NCBI RefSeq assembly: GCF_021789315.1
Contig: NZ_CP084563.1
Location: 4,466 to 68,465 of the forward strand
Source of the DNA: Arthrobacter sp. FW305-BF8
GTDB lineage: Bacteria > Actinomycetota > Actinomycetes > Actinomycetales > Micrococcaceae
Length of the DNA: 64,000 bases
Direction of reading: 5' to 3'
The notes beneath the pieces were generated by a model. The model was not told the origin of the DNA. It did no database searches and saw only the letters and a list, made by a program, of their open reading frames with translations. The position numbers and the translations under genes are program-made. This document shows positions 1-8,884 of this stretch, in pieces. Numbering within the stretch: the stretch's first letter is position 1; every line of letters starts with the position of its first letter.

Positions 1-2088
1 CACCCATACCTCTCCAGTGCATCCCTCGGCGGACACCGGAAGGGGGACCGCGGCCGAGGCGCCAGGGGTGAGTGGGCCGCCGTCGAGCCCATCGACGGCG
101 AGCTCACCGGAGGCGACTGGTTCGCCGTCGTCCTCGATCCGCCAGCGAAAGACCATGTCTCCCAGATCCGCGCTGTGTCGCAGGTTGGTCACCCGTATAA
201 AGGGCTTGCCGCCCGGCTCGAGCCCGTCAAAGGCAAGTCTCACGGGCGCCACGACGGTCTTGAACTCATATAGTCCCGGCGAGGGCGTGGAGTCGGAGAG
301 GATGAGGCCGTCGAGCACGAAGTTGCCGTCATGGATTTCCTCGCCGAAGTCGCCGCCGTAGGCGAAGTATTCGGTGCCGTCCGCGGTACGGGCGGCGATA
401 CCGTGGTCGCGCCACTCCCAGACGAACCCGCCGTGCAGCCGCGGGTATTTCGCGATGAGGTCCTCGTACAGCGATATGTTCCCGGGCCCGTTGCCCATTG
501 CGTGGACGTACTCGCACAGAATAAACGGCTTGGTCCGCTGCCGCGCCCCCTCGGCAGGGGAGCAGCCCAGCAGCGGTGTGGTGTCGCCGTCGCGGCCGAT
601 TGTCTCCACCTCGGGCAGTGTCGCGTACATGCGGGAGTACACGTCGGTGTACGCGCCGGCGTAGTCGTTCTCGTAGTGGACTGGTCTGCCCGCATCCCGT
701 GCATGCACCCACGCGGACATAGCGGCGAGATTCTGTCCTGTGCCGGACTCGTTGCCGAGGGACCACATGACGATCGAGGGACGGTTCTTGTCCCGCTCCA
801 CGGTCCGTTCGATCCGGTCAAGGAGCGCCTCGCGCCACATCGGCTCGTCGCTCGGGTTCCGGGCCCAGCCGTGCCGCTCGAACCCGTGCGTTTCGAGGTC
901 GCACTCGAGGATTACCCAGAAGCCCATCTCGTCCGCGAGCTCGAGCAGTCGCGGGTGGGGCGGGTAGTGGCTGGTACGGATTGCGTTGACGTTGGAGCGC
1001 TTCATGAGCGCGAGGTCCTCGCGGGCGAAGTCCTCGTCGAAGACGCGGCCGAGCGTGGGGTGGGTCTCGTGGCGATTGACACCGTGGAACACCACTTTGC
1101 GTCCGTTGACCAGAAATTGGTCTCCCACGATTTCTACGGTGCGGAAGCCGATCCGCAGTGACACCGTCTCGGCCTTGCTGGCCACGGTCGCATCGTAGAG
1201 CCGCGGGGTTTCGGCGGTCCAGGGCTCGACGGCAGAAACAGGTACCGGTGCAACATCACCGGGATTGGCCCACTCGACGTCGATGCCGAGCTCGGGTACG
1301 CGGAGGCGAACAGGGTACGACGATGCCGGCGCTTTCACTTCCGGTTCCAGGGTCCCCGCCCCGTCGTTGTAGCCGGTCCGGAGCCACACGTCCTCGATGC
1401 CATCGGCCGGGCGGGACAAGAGGGTCACCGATCGGAAAATTCCCGGCAGCCACCACTGGTCTTGGTCTTCGAGGTAGCTGGAAGCGGACCATTGATGGAC
1501 GCGGACTGCGATGGTGTTGGTACCTGTGCTGACGGCGTCGGTGACGTCGAACTCCTGGGCGAGGCGACTTCCGGCGCCCCATCCGATCTCTGTGCCGTTG
1601 ACCCATACCTTGTACCGGGATTCGACGCCGTCAAAGCGCAGGACGACGCGGCTCTCGCCGCCTGTGTCGTCGGCCTTCCAGCCGTCGGGCAGCTCGAACG
1701 TACGGCGATAGTCCCCGGTGGGGTTTTCGTCGGGGACGAACGGCGGGTCGATTGGGAACGGGAACTGCACGTTCGTGTAGATCGGGCGGCCGTACGATCC
1801 GTCGCCCTGGAGCACCCAGTGGGAGGGTACGGTCAGCGACGCCCACGAAGAGTCGTCGTACTCCGCAGCGGCCATCGCCTCCGCGGCCTCCCCCGGGGAC
1901 AGCACCCCACGCCCGCCGGGTGTTCCGGGGACTCCCTTGAGGAGTCGGAATCGCCATTGCCCGTCGAGGGACAGGGACGGGGCGTCGGTGTGAAGCCAGG
2001 AACGGGCCGGTTCTCGCCGTCCTTCTCCCGGGCCCGGGTCGGTGACGTAGGCGGTGGAGGCTGTGGCCTCCGCTGGACGGGGGCTCAT
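1..2088 (-). CDS. lacZ: LacZ-type beta-galactosidase, glycoside hydrolase family 2 (partial, runs off the window)
   Basis: Reading the minus strand from the ATG at 2088 gives one open frame of 696 codons to the window edge with no stop, so the C-terminus is missing here. It would hydrolyse terminal beta-galactosides in the cytoplasm. The N-terminal sugar-binding region (about 40-230) contains SHWVLQGDGSYGRP and GDYRRTFELP. The TIM barrel carries the GH2 acid/base Glu447 in LGNESG and the nucleophile Glu526 in ILCEYVHAMGN; their spacing of 79 is close to that of E. coli LacZ. The start overlaps the permease stop by ATGA, which places it last in a four-gene sugar operon. Activity on other beta-linked sugars is possible. 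Confidence 0.93.
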   Translation of the reverse strand, partial: MSPRPAEATASTAYVTDPGPGEGRREPARSWLHTDAPSLSLDGQWRFRLLKGVPGTPGGRGVLSPGEAAEAMAAAEYDDSSWASLTVPSHWVLQGDGSYGRPIYTNVQFPFPIDPPFVPDENPTGDYRRTFELPDGWKADDTGGESRVVLRFDGVESRYKVWVNGTEIGWGAGSRLAQEFDVTDAVSTGTNTIAVRVHQWSASSYLEDQDQWWLPGIFRSVTLLSRPADGIEDVWLRTGYNDGAGTLEPEVKAPASSYPVRLRVPELGIDVEWANPGDVAPVPVSAVEPWTAETPRLYDATVASKAETVSLRIGFRTVEIVGDQFLVNGRKVVFHGVNRHETHPTLGRVFDEDFAREDLALMKRSNVNAIRTSHYPPHPRLLELADEMGFWVILECDLETHGFERHGWARNPSDEPMWREALLDRIERTVERDKNRPSIVMWSLGNESGTGQNLAAMSAWVHARDAGRPVHYENDYAGAYTDVYSRMYATLPEVETIGRDGDTTPLLGCSPAEGARQRTKPFILCEYVHAMGNGPGNISLYEDLIAKYPRLHGGFVWEWRDHGIAARTADGTEYFAYGGDFGEEIHDGNFVLDGLILSDSTPSPGLYEFKTVVAPVRLAFDGLEPGGKPFIRVTNLRHSADLGDMVFRWRIEDDGEPVASGELAVDGLDGGPLTPGASAAVPLPVSAEGCTGEVWV

Positions 2089-2990
2089 TTGACGGCTCCT
2101 TCTGTGAGGCCTCCACGCCAGAAGCGCTGAAGGACGATCATGGCGATGGCGAGCGGGATGACAGACAGCAGTACGCCGCCGGTGGTCAGCTGGTAGAACT
2201 CCGGGAGCCGGTCTGCCTGGCTAAGCCAGTTATTCAGACCTACCGTGATGGGGAACAGCTTCGAGTCGGAGAGCATCACCAGCGGCAGGAAGTAGTTGTT
2301 CCAGATGCCCACGAGCTGGAACAAGAACACCGTCACCAGGGCGGGAGTGAGAACCCGCAGCCCCACGGAGTGGAAGATGCGAAGTTCGCCCGCGCCGTCG
2401 ATTCGCGCAGCCTCCAACAGCGCCGGATCCACTGTTGCCTGCGCATAAACCCGACACAGAAACAGGCCAAACGGCGAGACGAGTGAGGGCAACAGGACGC
2501 TCCAGTACGTGTTGGCGATGCCGAGCTGGCTGAAGAACAGAAACAGGGGCAGGGCTGTGGCGGTGCCGGGGACGAGGACGCCTCCGAGGACGAGCCCGAA
2601 GATGAGACTGTTGCCCCGGAAGTTGTACTTGGCCAAGGCGTAGCCGCCAGCAGCGGCGAAGTACGTCGCGGCCAATGCGCCAACCCCTGCATACAGAATT
2701 GAGTTGAGGAACCAGCGCACAAAGACGCCGTCCCCGTAGGAGAGGACGTTCGCCAGGTTGTCCCATAGGACGAAATTAGGCGCGAACAAGAAACCGTTGG
2801 TCGCGAACAGGTCTCCGCTGGTCTTGGTCGCAGCGACCACCACCCAATAGACCGGGACCAGGAAGTAGAGCGCGGCTACGACAAGCAGCCCCGTGACAAG
2901 AATCGTTGTGGAGCCCGGGCGTCGGCGCCGCGTCACAGGTGGCTCCCCGGCGACGCTCTGGGGCCGGCTAAGGGTGGGAGTGGCAGTCAT
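2085..2990 (-). CDS. ABC sugar transporter permease, MalG type
   Basis: This 301-residue inner-membrane protein has six predicted hydrophobic segments. The permease EAA loop is at about LLEAARIDGAGELRIF, which contacts the ATPase, and the C-terminal WRGGLTEGAVK tail is typical of carbohydrate-uptake family 1 permeases. The ATG at 2990 was chosen because it overlaps the stop of the preceding permease as ATGA; an upstream in-frame extension would read through that gene. It pairs with the MalF-type protein before it. No ATP-binding subunit is encoded here, so a shared MsiK-like ATPase elsewhere is likely, as is usual for such actinobacterial loci. Confidence 0.92.
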   Translation of the reverse strand: MTATPTLSRPQSVAGEPPVTRRRRPGSTTILVTGLLVVAALYFLVPVYWVVVAATKTSGDLFATNGFLFAPNFVLWDNLANVLSYGDGVFVRWFLNSILYAGVGALAATYFAAAGGYALAKYNFRGNSLIFGLVLGGVLVPGTATALPLFLFFSQLGIANTYWSVLLPSLVSPFGLFLCRVYAQATVDPALLEAARIDGAGELRIFHSVGLRVLTPALVTVFLFQLVGIWNNYFLPLVMLSDSKLFPITVGLNNWLSQADRLPEFYQLTTGGVLLSVIPLAIAMIVLQRFWRGGLTEGAVK

Positions 2991-3946
2991 GAGGACTTCC
3001 TGTTCGTGAACCGGAGGAAGGTGAAGGAGAGGATGAAGGCCGCGAGGGCAATGAGCACGGCCTGGGCTGCGGCGACGTTGTAGTCGTTGTATGCAAAGGC
3101 AGTGGTGTAGGCGGAGAGGTTCGGGGTGTATTGGCTGTCGACGGCCGGAGCCACAGTCTGAAGGACTTGCGCCTCGGCGAAAAGTTGAAGCGTGCCGATG
3201 ATCGAGAACACCGTTGTGAGCACGAGAGCGGGCCGGATAAGCGGCAGCTGAATGGTCCACGCGACACGGAAGGGCCCGGCACCGTCCACGCGCGCAGCTT
3301 CATATATCTCGCCGGGGATCGACTTAAGCTGGGCTATGACGATGAGCATGTTGTAGCCCGTGTAGCTCCACGTAACGATGTTGGCGATGGACCACAGCAC
3401 GGTGTCCGGGCCGAGGAAGTTCACGGTGAGGCCTACGGACGTGGCAGCGTCCACGAGCGGGCTCAGGCCCGGGACGTAGAGAAAAGACCAGAGAATGGTC
3501 GCGATGACACCCGGCACGCCGTACGGCATGAAGTAGGCCGCGCGGAAGAACCCGGGCCACTTAGCCGAGGCCGACTCCAGCAGGAGCGCAAGGACTGTAC
3601 ATAGGGCGATCATGACAGGAACCTGGACCACGCCGAAGAGCAGTACGCGGCCGATCGAGGCGAGGAAGCTACCGTCCCCGAGGGCGCGGGCATAGTTCTC
3701 GAACCCCGCAAACCCGGAGTGGACGCCCGTCTCGCCGAAGAGGCCACTGCGGGTCACTTTCGTAAAGCTCGAACCGACAGCAGCGATGATCGGGAAGATG
3801 AACGTGAGGGCAAAGAGCGCCAGGAAGGGCGCGAGCAGTATCCAGGGTGCACGGGTGACGACGCGGCGCTGCTGCCTTGCCCGTCCGTGCCCCTCCCGCT
3901 GGACTGCTGACGGATGTGCTTGTGCGGTATCTGCCGTGGCGCTCAT
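2987..3946 (-). CDS. ABC sugar transporter permease, MalF type
   Basis: This 319-residue polytopic membrane protein begins with a basic cytoplasmic N-terminus (EGHGRARQQRR), followed by a first membrane segment at about 34-56. The EAA signature for ATPase docking appears as IYEAARVDGAGPFRVAW. It is the partner of the downstream MalG-type permease and is joined to both neighbours by ATGA overlaps, so translation is probably coupled. Substrate specificity cannot be read from sequence, but the adjoining GH2 enzyme points to a beta-galactoside or a related oligosaccharide. Confidence 0.92.
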   Translation of the reverse strand: MSATADTAQAHPSAVQREGHGRARQQRRVVTRAPWILLAPFLALFALTFIFPIIAAVGSSFTKVTRSGLFGETGVHSGFAGFENYARALGDGSFLASIGRVLLFGVVQVPVMIALCTVLALLLESASAKWPGFFRAAYFMPYGVPGVIATILWSFLYVPGLSPLVDAATSVGLTVNFLGPDTVLWSIANIVTWSYTGYNMLIVIAQLKSIPGEIYEAARVDGAGPFRVAWTIQLPLIRPALVLTTVFSIIGTLQLFAEAQVLQTVAPAVDSQYTPNLSAYTTAFAYNDYNVAAAQAVLIALAAFILSFTFLRFTNRKSS

Positions 3947-5283
3947 GCCTGCTCCTTCCTAATCGTCAGACCTTTGTTCCTGAAGGCGGTCATGATCTGC
4001 TGCTCGGCGGCTGCTACGGTGTCGACTAGGCTCGTGCCCGATGCCTTACGGCGGAACCCGTCGCCCAGGATGTTGAAAGACTGCGTGGTGACGGGCCACC
4101 AAGACCAGTCCATGTTCTGCGACTTACTCGCCGGCACGATCACGTCCTGGTTGTAGTTCTGCCCCCCGAAAAAGTCGGAGGGCCTCTCGCGCTTTGCACC
4201 GATGATGCCCGGCACGGGCGACCATCCGATGCCACTGTTGGCGATCTCGGCGTCGATGCCGGCCTGCGTGGACGTCATCCAGACAGCGAACTCGAGGGCC
4301 TCGCGGGGGTGCTTGCTGTTAGCCAGGACCGCCGCGGTGGAGCCGCCGAGGTAGCTTGAGCCATACCCTCTGGGGTCCCAAATGGGCATGGGCGCCACGC
4401 GCCACTTGCCCGCTCCGCCGCTGACGCTCTGCACAAGGGCATCGGCCCAGCTGCCGCTCGTGAGCGACGCGAGCTCCCCCTTCGCAGCCGCCGCGTACCA
4501 GCCGGGGGTGAAGGGTCCATAGGCGGTGGTGACGATGCCGTCGTCGATTGCCCGGTCAAAGAAACGCGCGACGTTCAGCGTTGAGTCGTCGGTCATGTTG
4601 ATGACCCATCCGTCCTCGGCTGGGCGCAGCCAGGAAGCGCCAGCCTGTGCGGCGAAAGAGACGAAGTAGGAGGTGTCCGCGAGAGAAAAGCAGTCGATGT
4701 AGGCGTTGGCACCGCGGAGTTCCTTCCCAACGGCTGCCCACTCCTCCCAAGTCACCGGTGCCGCCGCGCCTACCTTGGCCAGGACGTCGGGGCGGTAGAA
4801 CGTGGCCATCGGCCCCGAGTCCTGGGGGATGCCGTAGACGCCCCCGGAGAAGCTCACCTGGCTCCAAAGTGCGGGGTCATAAAGGTGTGCGTATTCACGG
4901 GCACCGTAGCGCGAGAGATCCACGAGCCCGTTGACGAGCATGAACTCAGGAACGGTACGCATTTCAACCTGCGCTAGGTCAGGGCCGCCGCCCGCCGCTA
5001 GCGCGGCGTAAAGCTTGGAGTACCCACCACGGTTGCCGCTGGGGATCCAGACCGTCTCAACCTGGACATTGGGGTGGCTCGCGTTCCAGATATCGGCGAC
5101 CTTCTGAACATTCTTGAGCCAAGACCAGTACGTGAGTGTCACCTTCTCACCGGTACTGGCCGCAGGAATGGCAGGTGCGGCATTGACGGAAACAGTGCCC
5201 GGAGTGGCGCATCCGGTGAGAAGGGCAAAGGCGGAGGCGCCGAGTCCACCGCAAAGGAGTTGTCGTCGTGTCAGAGATGGCAT
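3943..5283 (-). CDS. Extracellular sugar-binding lipoprotein of the ABC importer
   Basis: This 446-residue family 1 solute-binding protein is first in the sugar operon. It starts MPSLTRRQLLCGG, a twin-arginine motif, followed by a hydrophobic stretch and the lipobox LLTGC, so it is probably exported by Tat and lipid-anchored outside the membrane. The mature part has features of sugar binders, such as LTYWSWLKNVQKVADIWNASHP. The ATG at 5283 was preferred over an upstream in-frame codon because it begins the signal peptide. The gene is divergent from a TetR regulator and overlaps the next gene by ATGA. Confidence 0.93.
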   Translation of the reverse strand: MPSLTRRQLLCGGLGASAFALLTGCATPGTVSVNAAPAIPAASTGEKVTLTYWSWLKNVQKVADIWNASHPNVQVETVWIPSGNRGGYSKLYAALAAGGGPDLAQVEMRTVPEFMLVNGLVDLSRYGAREYAHLYDPALWSQVSFSGGVYGIPQDSGPMATFYRPDVLAKVGAAAPVTWEEWAAVGKELRGANAYIDCFSLADTSYFVSFAAQAGASWLRPAEDGWVINMTDDSTLNVARFFDRAIDDGIVTTAYGPFTPGWYAAAAKGELASLTSGSWADALVQSVSGGAGKWRVAPMPIWDPRGYGSSYLGGSTAAVLANSKHPREALEFAVWMTSTQAGIDAEIANSGIGWSPVPGIIGAKRERPSDFFGGQNYNQDVIVPASKSQNMDWSWWPVTTQSFNILGDGFRRKASGTSLVDTVAAAEQQIMTAFRNKGLTIRKEQA

Positions 5284-5357
5284 GAGTCCCACTTCGTTAT
5301 GGTCAGCGCCGCGGACACGGCGCCGGGGCCGTGCGGCCCGACGTGACAAGGCTAACA

Positions 5358-5385
5358 CAAAAGCTGAGTGGATGCTCAGTTTTTA
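5358..5385. promoter_or_regulatory. Palindromic operator between the sugar operon and its TetR regulator
   Basis: An inverted repeat CTGAG-N6-CTCAG (5364-5368 and 5375-5379) is flanked by AAAA on the left and TTTTT on the right, which extends the symmetry. It lies in the 122-bp gap between the divergent starts at 5283 and 5406. That is the expected place for a self-regulating TetR repressor to control both directions. Assignment to this repressor is inference. Confidence 0.7.
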
Positions 5386-5405
5386 ATGAAACTAGACTGG
5401 ATTCC

Positions 5406-6065
5406 ATGACTAAGAAGGCGAACGCACGCTCAGGCCCGCGCGGCCCCTACGCCAAGACCGCTGAGCGCCAACGGCAAATTCTTGAAGCCGCCGTAGAGGT
5501 CTTCGGGTCACGGGGCTACAACGGCGGCAGCATCCAGGACGTCGCGGACCGGGCAGGGATCAACCAGACCACGCTCCTCCACCATTTCCCCACCAAGGCT
5601 CAGCTGCTCGTGGCGGTGCTCGAGTACCGCGACCGGATCTCCACGAGCACCCCGGGCACACGGGCGCGGTTTGCCGAAACCATCGTGCGGCAGGCGAAAC
5701 ACAATGAGCGGATTCCCCACCTCGTAGAGCTCTACTCCGTCCTCTCCGGAGAAGCCACGACTGAGGACCACCCGGCCCGTAACTACTTCGTCCAACGCTT
5801 CGCCCGGCTTCGGAAGGAATACAGTGGGGAGCTGCGGTACCTCGCGAGCATTGGCCGGCTTCGGCCGGGCGTCGACCCAGATGTCGCGGGCCCTACCATC
5901 GTGGCTCTATGGGAAGGAATTCAAACCGAGTGGCTCCTCAATCCTGACACCGTGGACGTGCCCGGCATCCTCAAGGGCTACCTCGACCTGATCCTTGTGC
6001 CGGAAGAAAATGCAGGGTGGTCATCTGGTACCGAGACCCCCGTGGAAGCGCTGAATACACTTTGA
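5406..6065 (+). CDS. TetR-family transcriptional regulator
   Basis: This 219-residue regulator has an N-terminal helix-turn-helix: AERQRQILEAAVEVFG, then IQDVADRAGINQTTLLHHFPTK (about residues 20-65). The C-terminal half is the variable ligand-binding helical region. The ATG at 5406 (MTKKANARSG) gives the usual short basic lead-in; an upstream in-frame start would run through the operator. It is divergent from the sugar ABC/GH2 operon and probably represses it until a sugar inducer binds. The ligand is unknown. Confidence 0.9.
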   Translation: MTKKANARSGPRGPYAKTAERQRQILEAAVEVFGSRGYNGGSIQDVADRAGINQTTLLHHFPTKAQLLVAVLEYRDRISTSTPGTRARFAETIVRQAKHNERIPHLVELYSVLSGEATTEDHPARNYFVQRFARLRKEYSGELRYLASIGRLRPGVDPDVAGPTIVALWEGIQTEWLLNPDTVDVPGILKGYLDLILVPEENAGWSSGTETPVEALNTL

Positions 6066-6130
6066 AGACGATGCTTCACTAATCGGTTCCCGATAGAGGC
6101 GGCCGCCGTTCCCCGCCACGGGGCCACGGC

Positions 6131-6157
6131 AACGCCGAGAATGGATATTCGGTCAAG
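6131..6157 (+). repeat. Imperfect 27-bp direct repeat, left copy
   Basis: It begins AACGCCGAG and ends GTCAAG, and matches 24 of 27 positions of 11770-11796 in the same orientation. The pair brackets the hutU-MHS transporter-flavin reductase-GntR block. It could be an attachment-site or transposon-end remnant; no transposase is present. Confidence 0.55.
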
Positions 6158-6554
6158 TAGCTATCGGGTAATGCCACGAAGCAGGAGCCGTGTGAGGGTT
6201 CCCGCACGCCTTGCCCGTAAAAGTTTCTCTGAGGTCGCCTCGCCCTAGAGCAGCGTTGGACAGGGTGACGGGGAGCGCGGGCAAGTTGCGGCGCCGGTCT
6301 GGCGTCAGAATAGCGCGAAATTCCGCATTGTTGACGGTGGCTCATGATGTTCTCAGATCCCACCCTGACAGTTGGAGGGGCAGGAAACCGAGCTGCGGTA
6401 GCCCGAGAACTATCAAAATAGTCCGAAGAATCAGGTCTTGATGGAAGTCGCTTAGCGAAGGGGCGGGTGATGTCACCTCCTGCGGTTCGTCAGGTGTCTG
6501 AGAACCAGGCCGGAGCTCCACCTACGGGGCAAGTCTTCCCACGTCAGGCGCCCC

Positions 6555-6576
6555 GACGTCAGGTTGGGGTGTGCCC
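6555..6576 (+). repeat. 22-bp repeat shared with the far right of the window
   Basis: It starts GACGTCAGGTTGGGG and matches 63574-63595 at 21 of 22 positions. Here it is followed by CCCAATTGG, which gives local GGGG/CCCC pairing. It could be the end of a lost insertion sequence. Confidence 0.45.
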
Positions 6577-6647
6577 CAATTGGACAAAAACTCCTGGCCC
6601 AGATCTGGGGCACCGGATCCCTGCTTCCGGTTTGAAATCCCGGGAAC

Positions 6648-8348
6648 CTAGATTTTCACCTCGTTCATGGGGATGCGGACGCCGCGTTCCTTGGCGACGT
6701 CGAGGGCGCGGTCGTAGCCGGCGTCGGCGTGGCGGATGACGCCCATGCCGGGGTCGTTGGTGAGGAGGCGCTCGAGTTTCTGGGCTGCGAGGTCGGTTCC
6801 GTCGGCGACGGAGACCTGGCCGGCGTGGATGGACCGGCCGATGCCCACGCCGCCGCCGTGGTGCAGCGACACCCAGGTGGCACCGGAGGCGGTGTTCAGC
6901 AGGGCGTTCAGCATGGGCCAGTCGGCGATGGCATCCGAACCATCTGCCATGGCCTCGGTTTCCCGGTACGGGGATGCGACGGAGCCGGAATCAAGGTGGT
7001 CCCGGCCGATGACGATGGGCGCTTTGACCTTGCCGTCCTTGACCAGCTGGTTGAACAGCAGCCCGGCCTTGGCGCGTTCACCGTAGCCAAGCCAGCAGAT
7101 GCGTGCCGGCAGGCCTTCGAACTCAACCCGCTCCTGCGCCGCGTCGATCCACCGGTGCAGGTGCTTGTTCTCCGGAAAGAGTTCCTTGATGGCTTCGTCC
7201 GTGACGCGGATATCCTCGGGGTCACCGGAGAGGGCCACCCAGCGGAACGGGCCCAGGCCCTCGCAGAACAGCGGCCGGATATAGGCCGGGACGAAGCCGG
7301 GGAACTCGAAGGCCCGGGTGTAGCCGCCCTTGCGGGCCTCGTCGCGGATGGAGTTGCCGTAGTCGAACACCTCGGCGCCGGCGTCCTGGAATTCCACCAT
7401 GGCCTGGACGTGCCGTGCCATGGACGCCTGGGCCTTCTTGGTGAACCCTTCCGGGTCCGCCTCGGCCTCCCGGCGCCACTCCTCCACCGCAATACCTTCG
7501 GGCAGGTAGGACAGCGGATCGTGCGCGCTGGTCTGGTCCGTGACGATGTCCACGGTCAGTTCGCCGGCCTTGTGGCGGCGGAGGATTTCGGGGAACACCT
7601 CGGCGGCGTTGCCCACATACCCGACGGACCAGCCGCGCCGTTCCTCCTTGGCCTTGAGTACTTTGGCGATGGCGGCGTCGAGGTCTGTTTCCACCTCGTC
7701 CAGGTAGCGCTTGCCGGCGCGGCGGCGCAGGCGGGTCTCGTCGACGTCGACAATCAGGCACGCGCCGTCGTTCAGGGTGACGGCCAGCGGCTGGGCGCCG
7801 CCCATGCCGCCGCAGCCGCCGGTGAGGGTGAGGGTTCCCGCCAGGATGCCGGTCTCGTCCCCGGTGAGCTTGCGGGCGATGGCGGCGAAGGTCTCGAAGG
7901 TGCCCTGCAGGATGCCCTGGGTGCCGATGTAGATCCAGGATCCGGCGGTCATCTGGCCGTACATCATCAGGCCCTCGGCCTCGAGCCGGCGGAATTCGGG
8001 CCAGGTGGCCCAGTCGCCCACCAGGTTGGAGTTGGCCAGCAGGACCCGCGGCGCCCACTCGTTGGTGCGGAACACGCCCACGGGCTTGCCGGACTGGACC
8101 AGCAGGGTTTCGTCCTTTTCCATGGTTTCCAAGGTGCTGGTGATGGCGTCGAACGCGGCCCAGGACCGGACGGCGCGGCCGGTGCCGCCGTAGACCACCA
8201 GGTCATCCGGGCGCTCGGCCACCTCGGGGTCAAGGTTATTCATGAGCATGCGCAGCGGGGCTTCCGTCTGCCAGGACTTCGCGGTGAGATCGATGCCGCG
8301 GGCAGCTTTGACCGGGCGGGCACCGGTGGTGAAATCGGCGGGTGCCAT
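6648..8348 (-). CDS. hutU: Urocanate hydratase (urocanase)
   Basis: This 566-residue enzyme of full family length converts urocanate to imidazolonepropionate in histidine degradation, using tightly bound NAD+ as an electrophile. Family signatures include DDLVVYGGTGRAVRSW, GQMTAGSWIYIGTQGI, the nucleotide-binding TLTGGCGGMGGAQPLA, the cysteine-containing ICWLGYGERAKAG and WVSLHHGGGVGIG. The usual hut neighbours (hutH, hutI, hutG) are absent on both sides, so it is an orphan here or relies on chromosomal partners. No regulator is adjacent. It lies inside the segment flanked by 27-bp direct repeats. Confidence 0.97.
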   Translation of the reverse strand: MAPADFTTGARPVKAARGIDLTAKSWQTEAPLRMLMNNLDPEVAERPDDLVVYGGTGRAVRSWAAFDAITSTLETMEKDETLLVQSGKPVGVFRTNEWAPRVLLANSNLVGDWATWPEFRRLEAEGLMMYGQMTAGSWIYIGTQGILQGTFETFAAIARKLTGDETGILAGTLTLTGGCGGMGGAQPLAVTLNDGACLIVDVDETRLRRRAGKRYLDEVETDLDAAIAKVLKAKEERRGWSVGYVGNAAEVFPEILRRHKAGELTVDIVTDQTSAHDPLSYLPEGIAVEEWRREAEADPEGFTKKAQASMARHVQAMVEFQDAGAEVFDYGNSIRDEARKGGYTRAFEFPGFVPAYIRPLFCEGLGPFRWVALSGDPEDIRVTDEAIKELFPENKHLHRWIDAAQERVEFEGLPARICWLGYGERAKAGLLFNQLVKDGKVKAPIVIGRDHLDSGSVASPYRETEAMADGSDAIADWPMLNALLNTASGATWVSLHHGGGVGIGRSIHAGQVSVADGTDLAAQKLERLLTNDPGMGVIRHADAGYDRALDVAKERGVRIPMNEVKI

Positions 8349-8884
8349 GGTGGCTCCTTAGGGGAATTGAAGTGAATGAATTCGCGGCTTTTTGGTTTCG
8401 GACACGGGGGATTGAACCGCCTTCACAAGGTGTGACGACAAGGACTCAGTGAAGGTGCACGAGTGCTAAGCCAACGGCACTCCACCCGGAGAGTGAACCT
8501 ATTCCTCCATGTCGGGGAACAGCGCACCGTCATAGCTGGTTGGGACAAGGTCCTGTGTCGTGGGAAGCGTCTCCTGCCCACGCCTGCCCCTGGAAGAGGC
8601 GGACGTGCTGGCAGGCAGTGGTTCAGTTCGCTGCTTCATTGTGGTTCACCTGATTGTCGGATTTGTTGGTGATAGCGGAACCAAGAGGGATGGCGTTTAG
8701 GAGTTTTAGCTGCCGCTGCGGAAGCGTCTGAAACTGGAGAATGGAAAAGTTACCGTGACGAGGCGCTGGAGTTTGCGATCTCCGCGGTGGTGCGACTGGG
8801 CGTCCTCCCGCACGGAGCTTTTTAGAAAGCGCTGGGGGACGTCTGCACGTCCCCCAGCGCTTCTGAAGTCAGGCTAGAGGATGT
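8349..8884. terminator. Intergenic region with a strong hairpin at 8827-8862
   Basis: This 536-bp gap separates hutU and the transporter gene, both read leftwards; no coding region was supported in it. A 16-bp perfect stem (AAGCGCTGGGGGACGT paired with 8847-8862, loop CTGC) lies 23 bp beyond the transporter stop and is probably its terminator. The rest should hold the hutU promoter, not resolved by eye. Confidence 0.65.

Larger units (their letters stand above)
6066..6647. other. Intergenic region without a convincing gene
   Basis: This stretch of 582 bp separates the TetR gene from hutU. Short open frames in it have no recognisable motif or good ribosome-binding site. It holds two sequences repeated elsewhere in the window: a 27-bp direct repeat at 6131-6157 (partner at 11770) and a 22-bp repeat at 6555-6576 (partner at 63574). 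It may be a junction left by past insertions. Confidence 0.5.

Noticed and set aside
331..1161. A 276-residue plus-strand open frame over the left end
   Set aside because: It is the complement of the GH2 glycosidase gene, whose minus-strand reading has catalytic motifs at the right spacing; the plus frame has no recognisable domain.
6729..8375. A 548-residue plus-strand open frame
   Set aside because: It lies opposite hutU; high GC keeps the frame open. The minus-strand product is an unmistakable urocanase.
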